This document shows, piece by piece, positions 20,744-30,035 of a DNA stretch of 64,000 nt (its first letter is position 1; the number at the start of each line of letters is the position of its first letter). This DNA comes from Tritrichomonas musculus. Lineage: Eukaryota; Parabasalia; Tritrichomonadida; Tritrichomonadidae. Location of the stretch: positions 5,890,001-5,954,000 of the forward strand of contig JAPFFF010000002.1 of NCBI GenBank assembly GCA_039105265.1, given 5' to 3'. The notes below the pieces were generated by a model. That model worked only from the letters and a program-made list of their open reading frames with translations, was not told the DNA's origin and did no database searches. The position numbers and the translations under genes were made by a program.

Positions 20744-21037
20744 GGATAAGAATTTTATAACACTTTCTAAAAATTTAGAATAGCGATAACTTTTTATATA
20801 ATTTATTCTAATCATTAATTCTTTTGATATCTTTTTATATGCTTTTAAAACATTAAGTGTTATATAAAAATAGTTATTGTTATTGAAAAAAAAAATTCAT
20901 TTTTTAGCTAAAAATTCAGAAAAATTGAATTTGTTGAACTATTAAATGATAAAGGTCGTACAACTAAATTGAATAAAAAATCTTTTCATTTTGAAATCTT
21001 TTCTGAATTTGAACTCAATTGTAGGGTTTTCTAAGGT
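19743..21037. other. Gene-free stretch with a T28 tract
   Basis: No coding frame is supported. It contains a GC-richer spot near 20035-20060 (ACCCTTGGGTGGGAAG), a loosely complementary spot near 20593-20620 and a homopolymer of 28 T at 20716-20743. Nothing else is recognised. Confidence 0.4.
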
Positions 21038-22090
21038 TTATTTTTCAACGAGGTTAATTTTTGTACTAATGTCAAAACAATAGCATCGAATATAAGAATT
21101 GGATGATTTCAATATTTCGACTTCCTTCAAATTTGGGCATCCAAAAAATGCGCAATTAATACTAATATCTCTTTTTGGAATCGTAACTTTATGTAGTGAA
21201 GTACAATTGGCGAAAGCTCCCCAGCCAATTTCTGTTGTTTCAAAAGGAATTTGAATTTCAGTTAGTGATTTGCATGAATTAAAAGAAGAGTTTTCAATTT
21301 TGGTGACAGTCTGTGGCAACTCAATTTTTACCAATTTTTCACAATTACAAAAAGTGGAGTCTTTAATGCAATTCAATTTATTTTGAAATGAAACTTCAAC
21401 TAATGATGTGCAATGTTCAAAAGCATTGCTGCCAAGATAATTCACATTTGATGGAATAACAATTCTTTTCAATGATGAACAATAACTAAAACAATGATTT
21501 CCCATATGAGTTAATGATGGAGGAATTTCAATCTCTTCAAGTTTATTGCAATTGCTAAATGTTCCATCTTTTATTTCAGTTAGTTTTGAAGGAAGATGAA
21601 TTTTTTTCAATGACTTGCAAATACAGAAAGACCACCAATCAATTTGTGTGCATGACTCTGGAAAAATCAATTCTTCAATTGATGAACAATTAACAAAAGA
21701 ATCGCTGGCAATGAATTCAATTTCTTTAGGAAGATTCAAAATAAGAGATTTGCATTCTTCAAACGTCATTTGTTCAATTCTTTTGATATTTGGCAAATTA
21801 ATTTTCTTCAGTTTGAAGCATCCTGAAAATGCGCCTTTTCCAACTGTTTCAACTGTTTCTGGAACAAATATATTTGTTAAAGAATGACAACCGAAAAACG
21901 CATATTTTCCAATCACTTTTAATTGAATAGAAGTTACAACTTTTTGAATAGTCGTGCATTTGAAAAATGCAAAATCTGGAATGTCTGTAATGTGATCTGG
22001 AAATTCTACATATGTAATTTTTTCATTGTTAATCTTATTTCTGAGTTCTGTGTACTTATTCGATGCAATTAACTCTTTTATTTCACTCAT
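21038..22090 (-). CDS. BspA-like leucine-rich repeat protein (LRR_5)
   Basis: A 350-residue protein made almost wholly of about 12 BspA/LRR_5 repeats of 22-23 residues, each with the pattern (I)P..(V/I)..IG..AF..C.SL..(I/V).(I/L)P; examples are FFGCHSLTNIFVPETVE, CSSLKRIVIPSNVNYLGS and CKSLTEIQIPFETTEIG. Such proteins are the largest trichomonad family and are thought to mediate surface adhesion or act as scaffolds, though many, like this one, lack a visible membrane anchor or signal peptide. The first 30 residues (SEIKELIASNKYTELRNKI) resemble the linker that normally joins an N-terminal domain to the repeats. The ATG overlaps the stop of the upstream gene, so this may be the second half of one broken or shifted gene. 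Confidence 0.8.
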   Translation of the reverse strand: MSEIKELIASNKYTELRNKINNEKITYVEFPDHITDIPDFAFFKCTTIQKVVTSIQLKVIGKYAFFGCHSLTNIFVPETVETVGKGAFSGCFKLKKINLPNIKRIEQMTFEECKSLILNLPKEIEFIASDSFVNCSSIEELIFPESCTQIDWWSFCICKSLKKIHLPSKLTEIKDGTFSNCNKLEEIEIPPSLTHMGNHCFSYCSSLKRIVIPSNVNYLGSNAFEHCTSLVEVSFQNKLNCIKDSTFCNCEKLVKIELPQTVTKIENSSFNSCKSLTEIQIPFETTEIGWGAFANCTSLHKVTIPKRDISINCAFFGCPNLKEVEILKSSNSYIRCYCFDISTKINLVEK

Positions 22091-22743
22091 TCAAAAAGAT
22101 CTTTTTGAATTTGTAAAAAATTGAATTTGGGTGGGGTGAATCCATATAAATTGCATTTTTCTGTGAGTTCATTCAATTTCTCTGGAGATTGATCGTATAT
22201 TTCATTCCCATTGAGAGTACTTGCTAGAATGAGGAGATCAGAATTCGTATTATTTAATATAAAATCACAAGCTTTGATATGATCATGTAGGATTCGATTC
22301 TCGCTATGGAAAATGTTAAATAATGACTGAATAGGTATTTGACTCATTTGACTGGGATATCTATCTATGTATAAATCTAAATCACGAGAAATACTTGCTT
22401 CTATATTGCATTTATTACATGGTAATTTTTGTGAAACACATGAAAGATTAAATAAAGGATCAGTCGTTTTTGATAATAATAAATCAGAGAGCATTCCAAA
22501 TTCTTGATCTAATTTTTGATACTCTATAAAATTAGTATTATCAATGATTGGAATTTTTTCTTGGTTTTTCCAATATTCTAAAAAATTTAGGAATACTTCT
22601 TCGGATACATCTGATTTGACGTAATATTTGTTTTCATTGAGCAATTCATCAGCAACTGGTTTAGAAACAGCAACAATTGTTTCCTTAATTTTAGGGACTT
22701 CAAATACATGATTCTTCAAAATCAAATTATAACTTGGATTCAT
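22087..22743 (-). CDS. BTB-like N-terminal domain protein preceding the LRR
   Basis: A 218-residue protein beginning MNPSYNLILKNHVFEVPK. Its order (a short strand, then KIKETIVAVSKPVADELL, YYVKSDVSEEVFLNFLEYW, PIIDNTNFIEYQKLDQEFG) resembles the degenerate BTB/POZ-like module that precedes BspA or ankyrin repeats in trichomonad proteins. That assignment comes from pattern memory, not a search. The stop TGA overlaps the ATG of the LRR gene (ATGA), and both are on the same strand. The pair is therefore either one original BTB-LRR gene split by a one-base shift or two tightly abutted frames. I favour a split gene because the two halves together would give a familiar architecture. Confidence 0.55.
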   Translation of the reverse strand: MNPSYNLILKNHVFEVPKIKETIVAVSKPVADELLNENKYYVKSDVSEEVFLNFLEYWKNQEKIPIIDNTNFIEYQKLDQEFGMLSDLLLSKTTDPLFNLSCVSQKLPCNKCNIEASISRDLDLYIDRYPSQMSQIPIQSLFNIFHSENRILHDHIKACDFILNNTNSDLLILASTLNGNEIYDQSPEKLNELTEKCNLYGFTPPKFNFLQIQKDLFE

Positions 22744-24712
22744 GGAAGTTATTAATTTTTTTGATTAAAAATCGCTTTTAAAAAGTGAATTTTCAATAAA
22801 ATTTGGTGCAAACCAAAATTTAAAGATTTTTTTGGGGAAAAAGATGCTTTCATACAGAATATTTAAAGCATTTATAATATTATAAAGATCATTTTTTGAA
22901 ATTAAATATTATTTATTATAGTTGGTGGACATAATTCTGTTTTGGAGACATAATTATGTTTTCACATCATTTCTATATATTCAAATTGGACTTTTAAAAA
23001 AACAATTGTAGAACAATTAATATCATATTGGATACATTCTATTCCCCGATTTTCATTCACTTTTATCAAACTAAATTTGATCATAAATATGATATCGAAT
23101 TTTTAATTTCTTAATATTTTTTTATTATTTGAAAAAAATTATAATTTACTTTTCATCTATAATTAAAATGTATCATTATTATTTATTGAAATAAAATAGA
23201 TAATTAGAAAAAATGGTTTCATTTTCATTTCACTACTCAAAAAACTCATTTCATATCACATTTCATGCTTTTACCATAAAAAAAAAGGTTGTTTTAATTT
23301 GCTCTAACATAGTTATTATTTTAGAATATAATGTATATATTATATTTTAGAAAAAAATTTATTGAAATAATAATTATATAAAAAGAAAAAGTGTTTTCAA
23401 AATATGACAAAAATCATTCATACAAAATTACTAATTTTGAAAAATGAGTTTATTTTATTTCAAATTAGATGCAGTATTAATCATCTATATGATGCATATA
23501 ATATATTAAATATAATAATATGGTTGAAAAAGAATCAATCTTGGAAAAATTTCATTTTTCTTTTTTTCATTCAAAATCATTCATAAATCACTCATGCATA
23601 ATTGATATGATTTCAGAATTACATTATTTGATAACACATACAATGAAATATGTTATTAATCCTCTAAAAATCATTGTTGCCCATCAAGATTTCAGGTTTT
23701 TCTAAGAAAAAAACAAATTTCACTTTTTTATTTTTTCTATTATAATAGTATTAAAAATAGCAATTAATCAATAAATATTAGGTAAGTATAGAAGAACTAT
23801 TAAAATAATGAAAATAATTTCTCAATGTCTAAAATTGAAAGTCTTTTTAAGTTATTTCAGAAGTTACTCTTTTTCATTAAGGTAATAGATCTTGAGTAGA
23901 ACCGCCAATTTTATTCTTTCAATATCATTATACTATATGCATTATATCAAATATTTAAATAAAAATTTAAAAGTTTTTATTTTTTATTGGAAAAAAACAA
24001 AAAAGTGATATGATTTTTAACTTTATTTTGTGCATCAAAATTTTCTTATATGAAAGTTTTTAGATATCAATTATCTGACAAAATTATATCACTACTGATT
24101 ATGAATTAATGATATTATTATTAAATCCCAAGTTTCAATTATTGAGAATAAAATAAGCATTTTGACTTTTTTTTACATTAATGGCAAAATTTCATATAAA
24201 TCACAAATATAATAGCTCATTTAATTAAATAATGATGTACATAAAATACATTAATAAAGTATATAATATTATCAAATTATCTTTAAAAAGTATTGAGAAA
24301 AATGTGTTTTATTTTTGTGTACCATTCAAAAAGTTGAGCAAACATGATTATGTCCCAAAAACATAATTATGTCCACCAACTATAATATAAAATACGTTTT
24401 TTTGAAATTGTAATACATATCTTAGTAATTGATATCAATTTTGCAATTATTTTCATACCTAATTTCATAAAAATCAATAATATCGATATATAATTCTTAA
24501 ACTGATAATCTCGATATCAGAATCGATTTTTAACATAAATGTTGTCAGGCCAAATTTTATTTATTGTAATTTTTTTTACATAAGACTATTGTCATTCGAT
24601 TTTTCATGTCTCATTTTGAAATTAAATATTAAATGTTCTGATAAACTCCATAAATCAATATGGGCATATATTAATTGACCTAAAAGGTGAAATACTATTA
24701 AATCGAAGAATT
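22744..24712. other. Gene-free stretch dominated by a TA-flanked element
   Basis: Most of this 2-kb gap is the inverted-repeat element at 22921-24380. The short open frames near 23404-23705 inside it have no family features. Outside the element nothing is recognised. Confidence 0.45.
22921..24380. mobile_element. 1.46-kb Tc1/mariner-type element without transposase
   Basis: The left end reads GTTGGTGGACATAATTCTG and continues to GACATAATTATG. The complement of the right end reads GTTGGTGGACATAATTATG and continues to GACATAATCATG, about 38 bp of terminal inverted repeat with a handful of mismatches. Both ends abut TA, the target duplicated by Tc1/mariner elements. The interior is AT-rich with no DDE transposase frame. 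It is therefore a non-autonomous or fully decayed copy of a family not matching the mariner at 29.2 kb. Moderate arm divergence suggests some age. Confidence 0.72.
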
Positions 24713-25855
24713 ATGCAGGAAATCAATGAATATTTGGAACAAAAAAAGGCCTTGCAAAGTATCATTTTAGAATATATTAATGATGAAGAAAGCAACTTTA
24801 ACGAATTAGTTCAAATGTTTGATAATTTAGAAACCAGTAAAAATATTAATGAACTGAAAGCACTTTTGCATTTACTTGTTAAAATCATAGACAATCACTA
24901 TCATCCTCCAGATTTTTTCAAAAAAATTGAGCAAATTCTTCTATATTTTAAAGACAACTTACAACAAAACTTTTTGAATTATGAATTATTCAATATTTTC
25001 AAAAACAGCAAACGAATTCTTCTTTTTTTAATAAAAAATAATATACTTGAACTTGATCAATCTATTGCTAATATAATGATGACTCCCAAATACTACAATG
25101 CTAAATATCCGCATTATTTTTTCATTGAACTCAAAAAGTTCATTCAAAGACGGTTTATAACAAAAATTGAAAAAGAAAATAAAATTTTATTAGCAAACGA
25201 TTCAAGAAATAGAAATGCTACTGATTATTTCGAAGAGAATCGAAAAATAGGGCAAAATGATAATTTCTTAGAACAATTGATTCGCAACGATTCGATTGAC
25301 GAATTTGTTGCATATGTAAACAAAACAAATATGTCATTAAGAACAAGTGTAAAACCGTCAATATTTGAAACAAATTCATTTTTACTCAAAAATGAAGTGA
25401 CTTTGATTGATTACTCCGTCTTTTTTGGTTCTTATAATATTTTGAAGTATTTGCAAATGAACAATGTTGAATTAACAAAGTCGTTGTGGTTTTATGCGAT
25501 TCATGGAAATAATCCTGACATAATTCATTTTCTTGAAGAATTCATTCCTAGTAAAGATAATAGATTTTACGTCAAATGTCTGAATGAATCAATCAAATGT
25601 CATCACAACGATATAGCAAATTACATCAAAAACAATTTGTTAACAAGTGAAAATAGTGCTTCCATTGACTCATATTTAGCGGGTATTAAATATTACAATT
25701 ATGAATGTTTCCCTGAAAAATTGGATGGTTTCGTTATTTTTACTGAATTGTGCAAATATGATTATACTTACATTGTCAACTTTCTTCTTGATAACAATCT
25801 TATTGATATTAATCTAGACAAAGTTACAAAAAAGCCAATTTTTTTATTAATTTAA
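24713..25855 (+). CDS. DUF3447-type ankyrin protein, first part
   Basis: A 380-codon frame starting MQEINEYLEQKKALQSIILE, the typical opening of trichomonad ankyrin proteins with a DUF3447-like helical region (about 200-330: LIDYSVFFGSYNILKYLQ, LWFYAIHGNNPDIIHFLEE). It then enters an ankyrin-like segment (VIFTELCKYDYTYIVNFLLDNNLIDINLDKV) and stops shortly afterwards. The next ankyrin half-repeat and an LRR array resume at about 25929 on the same strand in another frame, after a spacer of about 103 nt. The spacer begins directly after the D-K-V codons, the same position at which the spacers of the 3285-5769 locus begin. I regard 24713-27098 as one gene or former gene. Function is probably protein-protein interaction. 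Confidence 0.65.
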   Translation: MQEINEYLEQKKALQSIILEYINDEESNFNELVQMFDNLETSKNINELKALLHLLVKIIDNHYHPPDFFKKIEQILLYFKDNLQQNFLNYELFNIFKNSKRILLFLIKNNILELDQSIANIMMTPKYYNAKYPHYFFIELKKFIQRRFITKIEKENKILLANDSRNRNATDYFEENRKIGQNDNFLEQLIRNDSIDEFVAYVNKTNMSLRTSVKPSIFETNSFLLKNEVTLIDYSVFFGSYNILKYLQMNNVELTKSLWFYAIHGNNPDIIHFLEEFIPSKDNRFYVKCLNESIKCHHNDIANYIKNNLLTSENSASIDSYLAGIKYYNYECFPEKLDGFVIFTELCKYDYTYIVNFLLDNNLIDINLDKVTKKPIFLLI

Positions 25856-25928
25856 TTTCAAATGATTTTTCTTTTTTGATAAAGTTTCTATAAAATCATT
25901 TTAAATGAAGTTTTATTTTATTTTATTT
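25826..25928 (+). other. Stop-containing spacer between ankyrin blocks
   Basis: About 103 nt of T-rich DNA with several stops separates INLDKV from NYETIKKAAKKG. Removing it would restore the 33-residue ankyrin spacing. It lacks GT at the left end and AG at the right end, and its length is not a multiple of three. It parallels the spacers in the other two ankyrin loci. Confidence 0.55.
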
Positions 25929-27098
25929 TCTAATTACGAAACAATAAAGAAAGCTGCAAAGAAAGGAAACTCTAGAATTGTCGAACGTTTATTAAAATAT
26001 GAAACTAAAATTGATGATAGTCTTTTCAAGGACAGCATCTCATTGAGAGAAATTAAGATTCCTTCCACAATTTCAATAATTGGCAACAATTCTTTTGATG
26101 GTTGTTTATCATTGACAAAAGTCTCGTTTGAATCACCTTCCAATCAACTAACGATAAATGAGTATGCATTCGCCAACTGCCAATCATTGAAAGATATTTC
26201 ACTTCCTCAAGTAAGTCTGCTTGGCAGTTACGCCTTCAATAAATGTGCGTCGTTATTGCATGTTAGAATCCCTTCTTTAGACAGAGTTGGCGAATATGTT
26301 TTTAACGAATGCACGTCATTAACTGAAATTGAAATTCCTCCGCCAATTGATTCAATTAAGCGTTATGCGTTTTTCGGTTGTATCGCACTGAAAGAAGTAA
26401 CGATTCCTCCTTCAGTTCACTTCATCAGAAATTACGCTTTTTCTGGATGTTCTTCTTTGGTCAAAATTAACTTCCCTTCATCGGTGAATTTCATTGGTTG
26501 CTTTGCATTCTACCAATGTTCGTCATTGAAAGAAATGTCGCTTCCTTCATCAATTGAAAAAATTCAAAATAACACTTTTTGTGAATGCAGATCATTGGTG
26601 AAAATAAAAATTCCAGATAGCGTAAAATTGATTGAAAAATGTGCTTTTTACGGATGTTCATCACTAACTGAAGCTTTTCTTTCTGTCAATGTAGTTGAAA
26701 TTGGTGAAAATGCATTTGGAAGATGTAAATTGTTAAATGATTTGGTAATTCCTTCATCAGTAACATCAATTGGATCTTCTGCTTTTATTGGCTGTCTTTC
26801 TTTGACAAAAATTTTGATTCCTAAAGCTATAAAAACAATTGGAGAATTTTCATTTGCGAAGTGCACATCATTGAAACAAGTGACTTTTGAATTACCTTCT
26901 TTACTCAGTTCTATTGGTCCTTGTGCATTTGAAAATTGCATTTCATTAGAAAAAATTGAAATTCCTGAATCTGTTACGTCAATTGGAGAATCAGCTTTTT
27001 ATGAGTGTAATTCTTTAAAAGAAGTATCGTTACCATCTTCAATTCAGCCTATTGATCATCTTGAAATCAACAAAACAGCAAAAATAACTCTTATTTAA
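25905..27098 (+). CDS. Ankyrin end plus BspA-like LRR array
   Basis: A 397-codon frame. Residues 1-8 come from the spacer, then NYETIKKAAKKGNSRIVERLL completes an ankyrin repeat. From about residue 40 there are around 14 BspA/LRR_5 repeats of about 23 residues (IPSTISIIGNNSFDGCLSLTKV, CTSLTEIEIPPPIDSIKRYA and similar). The ankyrin-then-LRR order, together with the DUF3447-like part upstream, is a known trichomonad architecture. No signal peptide or membrane segment is visible. The ATG at 25905 lies inside the spacer and is probably not a true start, as the first natural residue of this block is near 25929. The array ends IDHLEINKTAKITLI. Confidence 0.7.
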   Translation: MKFYFILFSNYETIKKAAKKGNSRIVERLLKYETKIDDSLFKDSISLREIKIPSTISIIGNNSFDGCLSLTKVSFESPSNQLTINEYAFANCQSLKDISLPQVSLLGSYAFNKCASLLHVRIPSLDRVGEYVFNECTSLTEIEIPPPIDSIKRYAFFGCIALKEVTIPPSVHFIRNYAFSGCSSLVKINFPSSVNFIGCFAFYQCSSLKEMSLPSSIEKIQNNTFCECRSLVKIKIPDSVKLIEKCAFYGCSSLTEAFLSVNVVEIGENAFGRCKLLNDLVIPSSVTSIGSSAFIGCLSLTKILIPKAIKTIGEFSFAKCTSLKQVTFELPSLLSSIGPCAFENCISLEKIEIPESVTSIGESAFYECNSLKEVSLPSSIQPIDHLEINKTAKITLI

Positions 27099-27385
27099 AA
27101 ATGCTTAATAAATTATCTATTAATTTTCAATATATATTAATGTTTCATGTAAAATATTATTTTTTTTAATATTTTTTTATAAAATTATTTTATGAAATTG
27201 CATTATACGGATGTTATAAAATGATTTTTTATATAATTGAAAAAATCAAACTTTTTCAAATACGCTAAAAGGCCGATAATACTTTTTTATTAAAAAGTTT
27301 ACATTTTTCAATGAATATTTTTAAATAATTGAAAATTTTTATATACAAAAAAAAATCAAATCATTTCTATTCATAATAAAAAAAA

Positions 27386-28483
27386 ATGATTAAAGTTGGT
27401 GGTAATAATAAATTTTCTCAAATTGGAGAAAGCAAAAACAATAAAATTGTAGAAGATGGTTCATGTATCCCTTATCCAATTAAATTGGATATCAATATAT
27501 CTGAACTGTTATCTTTTTCAACATATTCAAACCATACAGTTTGGATTACCCAAGATTTTATAGGTCATGCACTTGGTGACAATCGTGAAGCCAAAATTAG
27601 TGGAACAATTACATTAGAAATTCAGGATCATGAAAAAGAATTCTATCTCGCTGATAGTCAAGGTTTACCGATCAGCATTCTTTCAGCTGTTTGTGGAAAT
27701 TTTTATACTCTTTATCTTGTAACACGTCAAGATGGTAAGCATTTAGGATTTGTTCATAGAGCGCAAAATGAAGGAATTCCACTTTTTGTTAATTTAAATG
27801 GTCGCCAACCAATTGCTATATTTGGAGGCTGGGAAACTGCAGCAGCCATTCTTGAAAATGGAGAAATTGTTGTTATAACAGAGACTGTTTTTGATTCGCC
27901 TCTTAAACCCGTTGAAACCCACCGATTACCAAAAGGAGAAAAAGCTATTAGCGTTGCTTGTTGCTCTAAATCAATCATTGCACTTACAAAAAGTGGAAGA
28001 GTTTTTATTGCAACTTTGACTTGGGATAATGTATTATCGCATTTTAAAGAAATACCAGAATTAAGATCGCAAAATGTAGTCGATATATCTGGAACATACA
28101 AGCATTTTTTAGTCGTTACTGATGATGGAAAAGTTTTTGGTCAAGGAGATAATTTACATGGAAAACTTGGTTTTGACAAAGAAAATGAAAAAATAGAAAA
28201 ATTTACAGAAATCGAATCGTTGCGTGCATATAAAATTGTTCATGCTTATGCAGGTGACGATCACTCGTTATTCCAAACTGAAAGTGGAAAAATTATTGCT
28301 TGCGGAAAAAATAATTTTGGCCAACTCCTCCTTGAAAATGGTCCAAGTGATGAATGCGTGTATTCTCCAGTTGAAACTTCAATAGAGAAGGGTGCTACTT
28401 TTTGCATTGCTGGAAACTGCTCATCAGTAGTTTTTATTGATGCCTGTCCACCTTCTAACACTCCAAACATTAGAATTCCTTAA
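27386..28483 (+). CDS. RCC1-like repeat protein
   Basis: A 365-residue protein opening MIKVGGNNKFSQIGESK, the standard RCC1 blade start, and containing further blades: SNHTVWITQDF, GGWETAAAILENGEI, ACCSKSIIALTKSGRVF, GTYKHFLVVTDDGKVFGQGD, LHGKLGF, AGDDHSLFQTESGKIIACGKN and NFGQLLL. It forms a single seven-bladed propeller without attached domains. In trichomonads such proteins are numerous; the family includes Ran exchange factors and other GTPase regulators, but nothing here proves exchange activity. The ATG at 27386 is preceded by an A-rich tract. The C-terminus is a short Pro/Asn tail. Confidence 0.8.
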   Translation: MIKVGGNNKFSQIGESKNNKIVEDGSCIPYPIKLDINISELLSFSTYSNHTVWITQDFIGHALGDNREAKISGTITLEIQDHEKEFYLADSQGLPISILSAVCGNFYTLYLVTRQDGKHLGFVHRAQNEGIPLFVNLNGRQPIAIFGGWETAAAILENGEIVVITETVFDSPLKPVETHRLPKGEKAISVACCSKSIIALTKSGRVFIATLTWDNVLSHFKEIPELRSQNVVDISGTYKHFLVVTDDGKVFGQGDNLHGKLGFDKENEKIEKFTEIESLRAYKIVHAYAGDDHSLFQTESGKIIACGKNNFGQLLLENGPSDECVYSPVETSIEKGATFCIAGNCSSVVFIDACPPSNTPNIRIP

Positions 28484-29171
28484 ATTCCTTAAATATAATT
28501 TGTTCTTAATGGGTATATTTTTAACAATTTTAAAAATTCATTTTATAAACATCATTTAGATTATTTTTGACAATATTGAAAGTTTATTTGTTAATTTCAT
28601 AAATGCCAATACAGCATACTATGATAGTATGCTGTAAGGCGTTTCCATCCTGCATTTTGTACCGTGCTTAGCCAGCTTAAATAAGGTCGACAAAAGGAGA
28701 AGTAGCCATGAACAAAAGAAAACAATATGGCATATAGTCCTGGTGGAAATGGTAGTAAATACTACTACATCATAGTTCAAAAAATGATTTGAAAATTTTA
28801 TTTTCATTCATTTTTACTATTATATAATTATAATGATATTCTTTCAAAATTTTACTTTTATTCAATTTTTCAAAATGTTTTCAATTTTTTCTTAAGTTTC
28901 AGAATTTATATATATATATAGTCTACTGGAAAACCCCCTACCAATGGAAAAAAAAAAAAAAACCTACCGTTTTTATTCATCTATTTTTGGCCTTTAATGG
29001 TGGCAAAAAGTACGGTAGTGGAAAACCCACATACCATTTTTTATTCAATTTTTCGATAAAAAAATTGTATAGATTGCATTTTTAAATACTCATATCTAAA
29101 TATAAAATAAATATTTTTAAAATAATAATCATTTTATCAAATGAACATTTTATCTATGTGTATATATGATA
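28484..29171. other. Intergenic stretch with hairpin and direct repeats
   Basis: It contains a 10-bp-stem palindrome at 28611-28635 (ACAGCATACT/AGTATGCTGT). A GC-richer patch of about 125 bp follows (28636-28760) that resembles nothing I know. Two related copies of GGAAAACCC..NTACCA lie about 90 bp apart (28928 and 29020). The last two sit beyond the 3' end of the mariner remnant and might belong to its end or to another element. Confidence 0.4.
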
Positions 29172-30035
29172 TTATGATTCTAACTCTTCTATATAGGGAT
29201 TTGGTAGGGGGATATGTTTCTGTTGGTCCTGATATGTATCCCTGCTCGAGCCGCTTAAAGGTTTTCCTTCAATGCATTCTTTCAAAAGTGATATCCATCC
29301 TTGAAATATTGCCAAAACTGAGATACCAGAATATTTTTTTCTTGTCATTTCATTCCACCAAAACATTATTTCTTCTTCTTCCAAAAATTGGAACTTAGTA
29401 TTTCCATTTATTCCTTCTGAATTTTCATCTATGCAAGCAAATTCGTGATCAAGTATGCATGCATATTTGAGTTGACTGAATTGGTTTTCTTCTACTTCAT
29501 TTAAATGAGGACTATATGGAACAATGAAAAATGAATTTAAATTGAAATTTAATGCAGTTTCTCTAACTTCGTCTGTTTTATGAATGGAAGCATTATCTTG
29601 TATTATTATTATTTGTGTTGATTGATTGCATATTTTTGTTCTCAAGATGAAAGATATTTCTAGTAAAAATAGTGAGTATTCTTTATTTTTCACAGATCCT
29701 TTAAAACATCGGGAAAATGAGCCATATCCTGGAATTACTGCAACCAATATTGCTGCTTTTAGTAGATCCTTCAGTTAATGGGCAAACATATCCTCTTGAT
29801 GATTGATTTTGGGAATGTTGAACTCCTGCTTCTTCAAAAAATACAAAAAGTGCATTTCTATGTTGGGTTATATCGAGCATTACTTTAGCCCATATATATA
29901 TATCTGGCTATTCTAAATCCAATTGAATTTCTTTGTGGATCATAGAAGCATAGCTTTTTCAATGTAATATTTAATTATCAACAGCTCTTTATTTACTAAT
30001 CTTACTGAAATTTTTTTTCTGACAAGGTCTATATA
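29172..30035 (-). pseudogene. Decayed mariner transposase (Tc1/mariner)
   Basis: A 576-nt open piece (29172-29747) encodes the second half of a DDE_3 transposase: IIIIQDNASIHKTDEVRE holds the second catalytic Asp, and VPYSPHLNEVEENQFSQLK is the mariner/IS630 third-acid region. Upstream on the same strand in other frames are DPQRNSIGFRIARY, VMLDITQHRNALFVFFEEAG with the first acidic site, and VQHSQNQSSRGYVCP. These pieces are separated by a frame change near 29745 and by stops near 29895 and 29940, so the gene is dead. The N-terminal DNA-binding part could not be followed. Mariners are common in trichomonad genomes. Terminal repeats were not identified. Confidence 0.8.

Noticed and set aside
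23404-23705. Two short frames inside the TA-flanked element as transposase
   Set aside because: No DDE motif, helix-turn-helix or length match.
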